From MVYY01 sp012517575 (GTDB taxonomy: Bacteria; Bacteroidota; Bacteroidia; Bacteroidales; Paludibacteraceae): 6,866 nucleotides of DNA. Positions 1 to 6,480 of this stretch are shown here, in pieces. Both the position numbers and the translations under genes were made by a program. Each line of letters begins with the position of its first letter. Within the stretch, counting starts at the first letter, position 1. The notes below the pieces were generated by a model, which saw only the letters and a program-made list of their open reading frames with translations, was not told the origin of the DNA and did not search any database. The stretch is taken from assembly GCA_031629035.1 (NCBI GenBank), contig JAVLUG010000024.1, forward strand, positions 1 through 6,866, given 5' to 3'.

Positions 1-228
1 TGGAGAAACTTTTCATCCTGATTGTTTTTTTATTTCCTCGTTTTCCTCGTTCAAGAAAAACCGGAAATAAAAAATCAACAAACTACTTTTTGAAACTTCA
101 AATTGCCACTTTTTAAAGGGGACTCATACTTTTAATTTGAACAGTTTTACCTTAAATGTAGTGTCATGAGTCAAAAGTACTTCCCAACCCAAAACAAGGC
201 TGTTTTTAACCTGATAACTGATGTGTGT

Positions 229-261
229 TTTGCAATAAAAATTTTGAAGGTAATACTTTTT
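229..261 (+). promoter_or_regulatory. Candidate Bacteroidota sigma-ABfr type promoter for the first SprB-repeat gene
   Basis: A TTTG at 229-232 is followed after 21 bp by TACTTTTT at 254-261. The Bacteroidota primary sigma factor consensus is TTTG, about 19-21 bp, then TAnnTTTG, so only the last base of the -7 box differs. Transcription would begin near 268 and leave a leader of roughly 50 nt before the ATG at 317. The background is AT-rich, so a chance match is possible. Confidence 0.3.
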
Positions 262-286
262 AGTTCAATTTATTACTAAATGATTT

Positions 287-299
287 TTTGTTGAACAAA
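287..299. repeat. Short perfect palindrome in the leader of the first gene
   Basis: TTTGTTGAACAAA is a perfect inverted repeat (6-bp arms around a single G) lying 18-30 bases before the ATG at 317 and downstream of the candidate promoter. It could be a small regulator site or a weak leader hairpin. Such AT-rich palindromes also occur by chance. It shares the TTGTT/AACAA half-sites with the palindrome at 1524-1540. Confidence 0.25.
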
Positions 300-316
300 C
301 ATAACTCTATTTTCGG

Positions 317-1510
317 ATGAAACGAAACATTGGTTGTCTTTTCATTTTACTTTGCATTTTAACCAACATAAATGCCCAGAATTTTTTACCCTATGCCACT
401 GCGGTATGGGTGGAAAATAATGCAAGCGGACAGTTTTATAATACTTATTCCATTTCCACGACTACATCCGGACACACCTTTACTGCTCAAGAAAATGCCA
501 TTGAACAGGGTGGTGGAAATTGGCAATCAGCATTGTTTCAAGATAGAGATTTTGACTCTCATGCAGCCAATTCTCATTCTTTGATTTTTAGAGGTGCTGA
601 AGTCAAAACCTACAAAAAAAATCCCGGGAATGTTTGTTCTGCCAAAGTTTTTTATGTAGTATATCCGCAAGGTCAACGACCCGTTTCCCCCACTTTTACC
701 GAACATAACATAGCATGGTTTGATAATTGTGATTTGAGTCAATATAAATTTCCTGATTTACCCGGAGATGGCCCTTGTAATGAATCCGGCTACCAGAAAT
801 GGCAATCGTGGGCATCGGGTGGGGTAGGTCACTTGACGGAAAACTCGTTATTGGATTTGACTCAGACGCGTGAAGGGAAATATACGTTGGAACTTTACTA
901 TCAGATAAATGGCAGTTACACAGTTCCCAATGGATGTTCGGAAATAGTTTATATCAATAACGGAGGAAATAATTACAAGGCCAATTTTACGGTATGTCCT
1001 GTTATTTCATTAGCTTCTGTGGTCCAGCCTTCTTCCTGTGGCGGGAATGGTCAGATTATTCTCACCACTGCCGGTATTGAAAACGGTATTTACAACCAGT
1101 TTTATTATACGGATGCTTCCGATGTTATTCATTCTTTTGGAAATGTGCAGTTGATCAATAATTCAACAACTTTAACTGTCCCTGCTGGTGTGTATAAAGA
1201 CATTAGATATGTATCTTCTGTCTCCGGGTGTAGCCCATCAATAGCAGGAAATGTTACTTTACAAGATCCTCTGCTTCCTCAAATTACAGGTATCACCCAA
1301 TCGAATGTCCAATGTTTTGGTGACAGTTCAGGCTGGATAGAAGTCAGCGTTTCGGGCGGTTCGGGTCAATATTTTTTCTCGAAAGATGGAGGAATAAATT
1401 ACACTTCTGAGTCACACACAAGTCCTTACAAATTTGAAAATTTGCCGGCTGGAAATTATAATATTCAGGTAAAAGACACAAAAGGGTGCGTGGCAAATAA
1501 TTGTCCTTAG
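317..1510 (+). CDS. Exported protein with C-terminal SprB-type repeats and no visible T9SS sorting domain
   Basis: The 397-residue product begins with a clear Sec signal peptide: basic MKR, hydrophobic core at residues 5-18, probable cleavage after NINA (residue 20). Residues 21-230 are an extracellular-looking region rich in Asn, Gly, Ser and Tyr with several Trp and scattered Cys; I do not recognise its family. Residues 235-315 look like a degenerate SprB-like unit (SSCGGNGQI ... PAGVY ... SGC). Residues 321-397 are a good SprB repeat (PF13573-like) with the landmarks QCFGDSSGWI, SGGSGQY, SKDGG, NLPAGNY and VKDTKGC. SprB repeats occur in Bacteroidota surface adhesins such as the gliding adhesin SprB. 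The protein ends right after the repeat in CVANNCP and has neither a type A sorting domain nor a CHU_C domain. Its last 70 residues closely resemble the end of the next gene product, which starts 77 bp downstream. The ATG at 317 directly precedes the signal peptide. The coding call is firm; the function (surface or periplasmic adhesion component) is inferred. Confidence 0.88.
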   Translation: MKRNIGCLFILLCILTNINAQNFLPYATAVWVENNASGQFYNTYSISTTTSGHTFTAQENAIEQGGGNWQSALFQDRDFDSHAANSHSLIFRGAEVKTYKKNPGNVCSAKVFYVVYPQGQRPVSPTFTEHNIAWFDNCDLSQYKFPDLPGDGPCNESGYQKWQSWASGGVGHLTENSLLDLTQTREGKYTLELYYQINGSYTVPNGCSEIVYINNGGNNYKANFTVCPVISLASVVQPSSCGGNGQIILTTAGIENGIYNQFYYTDASDVIHSFGNVQLINNSTTLTVPAGVYKDIRYVSSVSGCSPSIAGNVTLQDPLLPQITGITQSNVQCFGDSSGWIEVSVSGGSGQYFFSKDGGINYTSESHTSPYKFENLPAGNYNIQVKDTKGCVANNCP

Positions 1511-1523
1511 TTTTATTGAAAAA

Positions 1524-1540
1524 TTGTTTAAATTAAACAA
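1524..1540. repeat. 17-nt perfect palindrome between the two SprB-repeat genes
   Basis: TTGTTTAAATTAAACAA has 8-bp arms around a central A and starts 13 nt after the first gene's stop. It has no G+C-rich stem and no following T-run, so it is a poor intrinsic terminator. It overlaps a possible promoter for the next gene (TATTG at 1514-1518 and TAATCTTG at 1542-1549, seven of eight bases of TAnnTTTG, with a rather long 23-bp spacer), so it could be an operator. Chance is not excluded in such AT-rich DNA. Confidence 0.3.
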
Positions 1541-1587
1541 ATAATCTTGTGAAAAAAATTGACAAATAACCATTAAATCTTTTCAAA

Positions 1588-2181
1588 ATGAAAAAGAATT
1601 ATTTTTTACTTTCCTTGATAGTTGTCTTAACTTTTTGGGCGTCTGCTATCAAGGCACAATCTGGAGGTTGTCCGGTTATCATCACTCAGCCTAATGAGTT
1701 GAAAATTGACAATATTGACAAAAAAACTTATAATGGAGCAGATTTAAGTTGTTCAAATGCTACTGATGGACAAATTACCGTCACTGCCACCGGTGGAACT
1801 GGTACATTTGAATATTCCAAAGACAATGGAGCAACTTATCAATCGAGTAATGTATTCAGTGGATTGAGTGCCGGAATCTACCAAATTGTTGTCAAGGATG
1901 CCAATGGCTGTACTACTGCTCCACAACAAATCGACATTACAGCACCGGCAGCATTGACAATGAGTATTGCAAAATCGGATGTAACTTGCTTTGGCGATAA
2001 TAATGGATGGATAAAAGTGACTGTTTCAGGCGGTTCAGGTCAATACCGCTTTTCTAAGGATGGTGGAAGTAACTTTACTCCTTTCCAAGCCGGCAACGAA
2101 TATACTTTTGAGAATCTTGTGGCAGGAACTTATAATATAGTGGCCGAAGATGAGAATGGATGCAGCGCTGCTTGTCCTTGA
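1588..2181 (+). CDS. Small exported protein made almost entirely of two SprB repeats
   Basis: The 197-residue product has a signal peptide (MKKN, hydrophobic residues 6-19, probable cleavage after IKA at residue 23). The mature chain is essentially two tandem SprB repeats. The first, about residues 28-118, shows VIITQPNEL, LSCSNATDG, GGTGTFEYS, LSAGIY and VKDANGC. The second, about 119-197, shows VTCFGDNNGWI, SGGSGQY, SKDGG, NLVAGTY and EDENGC. It ends in CSAACP, the same kind of ending as the preceding gene, and carries no T9SS sorting domain, which is unusual for SprB-repeat proteins because these are normally long surface adhesins with a C-terminal sorting signal. Cysteines are paired per repeat, so disulfides in the periplasm or at the surface are possible. 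The gap to the previous gene is 77 bp, so co-transcription is possible, though a promoter-like sequence lies between them. The palindromic element begins 33 bp after its stop. The repeat call is firm; the role as an adhesion or assembly subunit is inferred. Confidence 0.87.
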   Translation: MKKNYFLLSLIVVLTFWASAIKAQSGGCPVIITQPNELKIDNIDKKTYNGADLSCSNATDGQITVTATGGTGTFEYSKDNGATYQSSNVFSGLSAGIYQIVVKDANGCTTAPQQIDITAPAALTMSIAKSDVTCFGDNNGWIKVTVSGGSGQYRFSKDGGSNFTPFQAGNEYTFENLVAGTYNIVAEDENGCSAACP

Positions 2182-2214
2182 AATCTTAAATAAGGGGACG
2201 GATTGAACTTAATG

Positions 2215-2387
2215 TAACGTGAGTCCGATATAAGAATTATATAAGCATTTATAAATAAGCGAATAAGGTGGATTAAAATGAAGTATTCAAACGATAATCA
2301 ATAACAAGAAAAAAACCTTATTACCTTATTAATTATCAATTTTTTAAATGATTAAAAATGTGTAATCGTCATATCGAACTCACGTTA
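2215..2387. mobile_element. MITE-like palindromic element, copy 1 (173 bp)
   Basis: The ends are inverted repeats: the left end reads TAACGTGAGTCCGATAT and the reverse complement of the right end reads TAACGTGAGTTCGATAT, one mismatch in 17. Further in, AATAAGGT near 2262 is mirrored by ACCTTATT near 2328. The element is flanked on both sides by ATG (2212-2214 and 2388-2390), a possible 3-bp target duplication; a longer direct repeat, TTAATGTAA (2209-2217 and 2385-2393), overlaps the ends and leaves the exact border open. It has no ORF. It aligns in the same orientation with the element at 6481-6740 over both arms, but lacks about 87 bp of that copy's middle. This suggests a non-autonomous transposable element. 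No transposase family could be assigned. Confidence 0.72.
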
Positions 2388-2418
2388 ATGTAAATTCACA
2401 AAAACAAAATTGAAACTC

Positions 2419-3069
2419 ATGTTTCATATCATAGGCATATCAACTCGGGGGGAAAGTCGTAGTTATTTCAAATGTATCGGACTGTTGTGGCTACTGATGA
2501 CAGCGCTGCCTTTATTGGCTCAGCAGCGGGGTTACACTGTTGTCATTGCGCAACCTGATCCCATGGAAAAACCCATTGTCGAAATGTTTTCAAGACCCGA
2601 TTGCAAAAATATGACCGGCACTATTCAGGTGGTTTCTCCACTCGGAAATGGATATGAATACTCTGTGGATGGTTCTTCTTACCAAAGCAGTCCGATTTTT
2701 GAGTCTTTGAATCCGGCCGATTATGAAATTACGGTCAGGAATGCCAATGGTTGTATTTCCGAACCTGCAACAATGACCATCGACCGCTTTTGTATACCGG
2801 ATGCTTTTTCACCGAATGGTGACGAATACAACCAAACCTTCGAGATTATCCATCCGGCCGAATATACAATTAAGTTGAAAATTTTCAACCGTTGGGGAAA
2901 TATCGTATTTGAGAGCGACAATTATCAAAACGAATGGGATGGGAGAGGAACGGGTGCCTTTTCCGGTCGTGTGCTGCCTGCGGGTACTTATTATTATGTA
3001 GCCGAGTTTTTGAATACTACTACCGGCGTTAGAAAAACTTATACCGGATATTTGACGCTTCGGCGATAA
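2419..3069 (+). CDS. Small secreted SprB-repeat protein with CHU_C (type B) T9SS sorting domain
   Basis: With the ATG at 2419 the product has 216 residues; an in-frame TTG at 2410 would add three, and a stop at 2386 rules out any longer form. An N-terminal stretch ends in a hydrophobic segment (about residues 20-34, GLLWLLMTALPLLA) with probable cleavage before QQ. Residues 40-120 form one SprB-like unit (VVIAQPDP, CKNMTGTIQV, GYEYSVDGSSYQSS, LNPADYEI, RNANGC). From about residue 124 to the end lies a typical CHU_C / gliding motility-associated C-terminal domain (PF13585, TIGR04131): CIPDAFSPNGDEYN, FNRWGNIVFES, NEWDGRG, LPAGTYYY and a terminal LTLRR. This domain is the type B signal for type IX secretion. 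The mature protein is very short for a CHU_C protein, many of which exceed 1000 residues. The gene starts 31 bp after the palindromic element and ends 30 bp before the PorP/SprF gene, so it probably heads a three-gene operon. I saw no convincing promoter within the element. Confidence 0.9.
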   Translation: MFHIIGISTRGESRSYFKCIGLLWLLMTALPLLAQQRGYTVVIAQPDPMEKPIVEMFSRPDCKNMTGTIQVVSPLGNGYEYSVDGSSYQSSPIFESLNPADYEITVRNANGCISEPATMTIDRFCIPDAFSPNGDEYNQTFEIIHPAEYTIKLKIFNRWGNIVFESDNYQNEWDGRGTGAFSGRVLPAGTYYYVAEFLNTTTGVRKTYTGYLTLRR

Positions 3070-3085
3070 AAAGTTCATTATAAAA

Positions 3086-3095
3086 GAGAGAAGGA
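3086..3095 (+). promoter_or_regulatory. Ribosome binding site of the PorP/SprF gene
   Basis: GAGAGAAGGA lies 4 nt before the ATG at 3100; its GAGAG part has a more normal spacing of 9 nt. Purine-rich Shine-Dalgarno sequences are often weak in Bacteroidota, so this one is comparatively good and supports the start at 3100. Confidence 0.4.
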
Positions 3096-3099
3096 ATCC

Positions 3100-4065
3100 A
3101 TGAAAAATTGGAAATATTCTGAAAGTTTTATCCGAAATTTATTCTTGAAACCGGCAGCATTGTTGGTGCTTTTCTCGTGCTGCCATTTTCAAATATCCGC
3201 CCAGCAGACGCCCATGTATTCGCAGTATATGTTCAACATGCTGAATATCAACCCCGCTTATGCCGGCAATAGGGCTGTAAACAATATCACTACCTTATAC
3301 AGAGATCAGTGGGTAGGATTTGAAGGAAGACCGGTAACGGCTGTTATCTCATGGGATCGCAGGCAATCGGAAAGCAATGTGGGATATGGGCTGCAACTTT
3401 ACGACGACCGATTGGGTATTGAAAGCACCACCGGTTTACAAGGATTTTATTCTTACCGCATTCAATTTGATCAAAATGTGTTGACTTTTGGTTTGAGTCT
3501 GGGATTATTAAATTTTAAGGCAGCCTACACCGAAACTACTATTATCGATGCAGGCGACCCTGCTTTTGCACAGAATGAAAGCGTTTGGCTACCGACAGCC
3601 GGTTTTGGGATGTTGGTTGCCGGCGAAAAATGGTATGGCGGTTTTTCCATTCCTGCACTCTTGAAAACCAAAAGTTTTTATAACGACAGAGAACGAACGG
3701 CTTTAACACGAGGAGCAAATTATCATTATTTTCTTACCGGCGGATATGTTTTTGAAATGTCAGATGCAATCAAATTAAAACCATCTCTTTTGTTTAAGGC
3801 CGTTGCTGGTGCTCCTTTACAGGTGGACGTCAATCTAAACAGTTGGTGGAATGATTGCGTAGGATTGGGAATCAGTTATCGAACTGGCGAAGCAGTTGTA
3901 GGGTTGGTAGAATTACAGGTGAATCCGCATATCCGGTTGGGATACGCTTATGATTACACAATTTCTAAGTTAAATCAGTTCAATCAGGGTAGCCACGAAT
4001 TAATGCTCCGTTACGAATTTGAGTTGGATAAAGTGGTCGAAATCTTTTCTCCGCGTTATTATTAA
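3100..4065 (+). CDS. PorP/SprF family type IX secretion outer-membrane protein
   Basis: The 321-residue product has a signal peptide (hydrophobic residues 19-27, probable cleavage after ISA at residue 34). The mature N-terminus has the family hallmark QQTPMYSQYMFNMLNINPAY followed by AGNR. The rest alternates hydrophobic and polar residues with many Gly, Tyr and Phe (VGYGLQLYDDRLG, LTFGLSLGLL, YGGFSIPALL, HIRLGYAYDY), as expected of an outer-membrane beta-barrel, and it ends in an aromatic residue (RYY). The length is about 300-330 residues, normal for the family. PorP is a T9SS core component in Porphyromonas gingivalis; SprF of Flavobacterium johnsoniae is needed for surface export of SprB, and SprF-like proteins are often encoded beside CHU_C (type B) proteins. 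Here the gene directly follows such a protein, so a partner dedicated to that substrate is more likely than the core PorP, but this is inference. A Cys pair at residues 27-28 does not form a convincing lipobox. Confidence 0.93.
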   Translation: MKNWKYSESFIRNLFLKPAALLVLFSCCHFQISAQQTPMYSQYMFNMLNINPAYAGNRAVNNITTLYRDQWVGFEGRPVTAVISWDRRQSESNVGYGLQLYDDRLGIESTTGLQGFYSYRIQFDQNVLTFGLSLGLLNFKAAYTETTIIDAGDPAFAQNESVWLPTAGFGMLVAGEKWYGGFSIPALLKTKSFYNDRERTALTRGANYHYFLTGGYVFEMSDAIKLKPSLLFKAVAGAPLQVDVNLNSWWNDCVGLGISYRTGEAVVGLVELQVNPHIRLGYAYDYTISKLNQFNQGSHELMLRYEFELDKVVEIFSPRYY

Positions 4066-4088
4066 AATTGTCATCCAAATATGTTTTT

Positions 4089-4093
4089 AAGGA
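4089..4093 (+). promoter_or_regulatory. Ribosome binding site supporting the start at 4104
   Basis: AAGGA lies 10 nt before the ATG at 4104. The in-frame TTG at 4068 sits 2 nt after the preceding stop and would add 12 polar residues before the signal peptide. The later ATG at 4155 would give a more typical signal peptide but has no Shine-Dalgarno-like sequence. This is the main reason for choosing 4104. Confidence 0.35.
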
Positions 4094-4103
4094 AAAACAA
4101 CTT

Positions 4104-6320
4104 ATGAATTTGGGAAAAAATAAATATAAGGCTTTTTTTAATTTGTCCGGTTACATGAAGAATTTCGGCAAACCTATTTTTCTGGTTTTATTGCTCATTT
4201 TTTCATCATTTACTTTACCTGTGTCTCTGTTTAAAAAAGCGTCGGCTTCCGATCATTTATTAAATCGGGCGGATACTGCTTATCGGTATGCACAATATTA
4301 TCTTGCCGCCAAAAATTACCGCCAATATCTGCTCAACACCGATACGGCAAATGCAACGATTTCTCTGAAGTTGTTCTACTGTTATTGGAACATGCGCGAA
4401 TACGGTGAAGCAGAAAAAATTATGGAAAATTTTCCCGTTCAAAATTTTATACAGACCCTTCCCGAATTAAGAGTTCGCTTGGCCGAGCTGCAGGCACGAA
4501 AAGGAAATTATGTGCAGGCTGGTCGGCTATTGGAAGGAGTTGCAGGTTATGAAGAAAAAGCCGCATTTTATCTTAATGAAGCTGCCCGAAACTATATCAG
4601 GGAAGATTCCGCCGACTGGTTGATTGTACCATTAAGCTTCAATACTTCATTTAGAGAATATTCCCCGTTTATTTATGATGAAAAATTGTTTTTTACCACA
4701 AATCTGCCGCTTCAAGACAAGGAGAAATCCTATTTGTGGGATGGAAGAAGTTTTTCGCGCTTGTGGCAAATTCCTTTCCAAGAGGTGACTGTGGAAGATT
4801 CGGTGGAACATCTTCCGAATAGTAATAAAATTTCGAATGTTACGGAAACCAAATATTATGCACCCGTTTTTGAAGGCAGCGATACCCGCCCTTTGTGGAG
4901 CGAAAGTTCACAAAAATTGCAAACCGATTACGTAACACGTGCATTCACCCCCAAAGGAAAACCTGCGTTTGCAACAGGCAAATGGAAATACAATGTAGGG
5001 ACTGCAAGTTTCGATACATTGGGAAATATTTATTTTTCAGCCAACCGCAATCGCTTCAAAGGAACAAAAAATACAGTGAATATTCTACAAGCCAAGTTTG
5101 CTGATGGCCAGTTGTTGTATCCGAAACCCGTTTTCCCCGAAGACACTTTTTCTTATCTTCATCCGGCTGTATCAGCGGATGGTAAATTGTTGATTTTTAG
5201 CAGCAATCGTCAAGGTGGAAAAGGAGCCTTTGATTTGTATTTCGTTACCCGACAAAATTTATTCTCCGGATGGAGTGAAATACAATCATTTTCTGAATCA
5301 GTCAATACGCCGGGGAACGAAGTTTTTCCTTCATTGAGCAATGATGGTTATCTTTATTTCAGCAGCGACGGAAAAGCAGGCTTTGGCGGATTGGATATTT
5401 ACCGAATACCTTTGCAGAAAGCATTGAAAGGAGAAGGAAGTGCAGAGTTAATTGGCTATCCGGTCAATGGTGCTTATGACGATTTTGGTTGGGCACAAAC
5501 AGCGGATACGACCAAAGGGTTTTTTACTTCCGACAGACGAAGGGACAATGACGATATTTATGCCTTTCGGTATCAGCCGAAACCAAAAATCTCCTATATC
5601 ACCGGCATAGTGTTGGAAAAGAAAACCCGAACACCCATGCCGGGCGCAACGGTCTTCTTGCTGAATCAAGCAACGGGCGAAGTGCTGGTAGATAAAGCCG
5701 ATTCGACAGGAAGATATACTTTTGTTATCAACAACATGGGCAACTACATCGTAAAAGCAGTAGAAATCAACTGTAAAGACGACTGCCTATCGATGGAAGT
5801 ATTGTCGGCTAAACCGAAATATGTAACTTTTCCTGCCCCACGTCCCTTGTTGCTCGAACTCACGTTTAAACCGGTATGGGTAATTAACAATGTGTTGTAC
5901 GACTTCGATAAGTGGCATATCCGCGACGATGCCCGTCCTGTTCTCGACAGTGTGGTAACCATTCTAAAAACCTATCCCATTAAAGTGGAATTGGGCTCTC
6001 ATACCGATTGTCGTGGTTCGTTCAAGTACAACGACCGACTTTCGCAGCGCCGTGCCGAATCGGCAGTGGCTTATATTGTCAGTCGGGGTATCGACCCTTC
6101 CCGCATCACCGCTAAAGGATACGGCGAGCGGAAGCTTGTCAATCGTTGCAGCGATGGCGTGGATTGTACGGAAGAAGAACATCAGCAAAACAGAAGAACC
6201 GAAATTACGGTGATTTACAATCCTTCACCGGCCAACAGTATCGATCCTACGCCTTATCACAAAGGAGATAAGTTGCGCAAGGAAAATTTTCCTGAAAATT
6301 TTTTTAACGACTGTCGATGA
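4104..6320 (+). CDS. PorE-like TPR / PD40 / CRD / OmpA-family protein
   Basis: From the ATG at 4104 the product has 738 residues. Order of domains: a hydrophobic export segment (about residues 24-40, PIFLVLLLIFSSFTLPV); an alpha-helical TPR-like part (about 50-165, DTAYRYAQYYLAAKNY, REYGEAEKIM); a PD40 / beta-propeller part (about 175-490) with repeated blades such as LGNIYFSANRN, SADGKLLIFSSNRQGGKGAFD, SNDGYLYFSSDGKAGFGGLDIY and GFFTSDRR; a carboxypeptidase-like regulatory fold (about 497-575, ITGIVLEKKTRTPMPGATV, DSTGRYTF); and an OmpA-C domain (about 592-705, YDFDKWHI, GSHTDCRG, NDRLSQRRAESAVAYI, GYGE, NRRTEI). The Asp of HTD and the Arg of QRRAE match the residues that bind diaminopimelate in OmpA domains. 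This is the architecture of P. gingivalis PorE, a periplasmic peptidoglycan-binding T9SS component; many Bacteroidota have several paralogues next to porP/sprF-like genes. The gap to the PorP/SprF gene is 38 bp, so they are probably co-transcribed. It may be a locus-specific paralogue rather than the core protein. The length is within the usual 600-750 range. Confidence 0.92.
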   Translation: MNLGKNKYKAFFNLSGYMKNFGKPIFLVLLLIFSSFTLPVSLFKKASASDHLLNRADTAYRYAQYYLAAKNYRQYLLNTDTANATISLKLFYCYWNMREYGEAEKIMENFPVQNFIQTLPELRVRLAELQARKGNYVQAGRLLEGVAGYEEKAAFYLNEAARNYIREDSADWLIVPLSFNTSFREYSPFIYDEKLFFTTNLPLQDKEKSYLWDGRSFSRLWQIPFQEVTVEDSVEHLPNSNKISNVTETKYYAPVFEGSDTRPLWSESSQKLQTDYVTRAFTPKGKPAFATGKWKYNVGTASFDTLGNIYFSANRNRFKGTKNTVNILQAKFADGQLLYPKPVFPEDTFSYLHPAVSADGKLLIFSSNRQGGKGAFDLYFVTRQNLFSGWSEIQSFSESVNTPGNEVFPSLSNDGYLYFSSDGKAGFGGLDIYRIPLQKALKGEGSAELIGYPVNGAYDDFGWAQTADTTKGFFTSDRRRDNDDIYAFRYQPKPKISYITGIVLEKKTRTPMPGATVFLLNQATGEVLVDKADSTGRYTFVINNMGNYIVKAVEINCKDDCLSMEVLSAKPKYVTFPAPRPLLLELTFKPVWVINNVLYDFDKWHIRDDARPVLDSVVTILKTYPIKVELGSHTDCRGSFKYNDRLSQRRAESAVAYIVSRGIDPSRITAKGYGERKLVNRCSDGVDCTEEEHQQNRRTEITVIYNPSPANSIDPTPYHKGDKLRKENFPENFFNDCR

Positions 6321-6480
6321 AGGAAGTTGAAAAAAGTTGAGTTTAAAACATTTTTACGAAGAGAGAAATTAACAATTTTTACTAATCCCAGATTCAGCAT
6401 TAGAAAAAACACGGTTAAAACTAATTGTAAGTCAGTCTATAAAGTTCAGAATTTAGTCTAATTATTTACAATAAATAAGT
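6321..6480. other. AT-rich spacer after the OmpA-family gene
   Basis: About 160 bases separate the OmpA-family stop from the second palindromic element. There is no ORF and no G+C-rich hairpin followed by a T-run, so no intrinsic terminator could be named. An inverted repeat AAAATTTTC..GAAAATTTT followed by T's lies just before the stop (6284-6306) but is within the coding sequence and entirely A/T-dominated. Confidence 0.4.

Larger units (their letters stand above)
1..316. other. Upstream non-coding region, no gene recognised
   Basis: This stretch is AT-rich and has no convincing coding region on either strand. One + strand frame stays open from base 3 to a TAA near 117, giving a basic, Phe-rich peptide that could in principle be the tail of a gene starting outside the window, but nothing in it resembles a family. 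The only structures seen are a candidate promoter (229-261) and a 13-nt palindrome (287-299) close to the first gene. No tRNA, terminator or repeat copy was recognised here. Confidence 0.5.

Noticed and set aside
3..119. Open + strand frame at the window start, possibly the end of an upstream gene
   Set aside because: The peptide has low-complexity Phe/Lys/Arg composition and no family resemblance; two short direct TTTCCTCG-like repeats suggest non-coding DNA.
614..621. A run of eight A's inside the first SprB-repeat gene, a possible phase-variable slippage site
   Set aside because: Runs of 7-8 A's are common in this AT-rich DNA, the frame is intact here, and there is no second sign of phase variation.
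2215..2387. Palindromic repeats considered as a CRISPR array or riboswitch
   Set aside because: There are no regularly spaced repeats with unique spacers, and the paired terminal repeats with direct flanking triplets and a second dispersed copy fit a mobile element better.
2721..3078. Minus-strand open frames opposite the CHU_C gene
   Set aside because: The + strand carries an unmistakable CHU_C domain; the antisense peptides resemble nothing and have no plausible start signals.
3178..3184. Cys-Cys near the end of the PorP/SprF signal peptide as a lipoprotein signal
   Set aside because: LFSC is a poor lipobox, and the conserved PorP/SprF mature start (QQTPMYSQYMFN) follows a normal signal peptidase I site at ISA.
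5448..6213. Several overlapping 60-74 codon open frames on both strands within the OmpA-family gene
   Set aside because: They are out of frame with a strongly recognisable domain series and their peptides lack domain features; they are shadows of the coding gene.
6280..6306. Palindrome AGGAAAATTTTCCT and a following inverted repeat with a T-run, resembling an intrinsic terminator
   Set aside because: It lies within the last codons of the OmpA-family gene, the stem is almost only A/T, and the stop codon comes after it.
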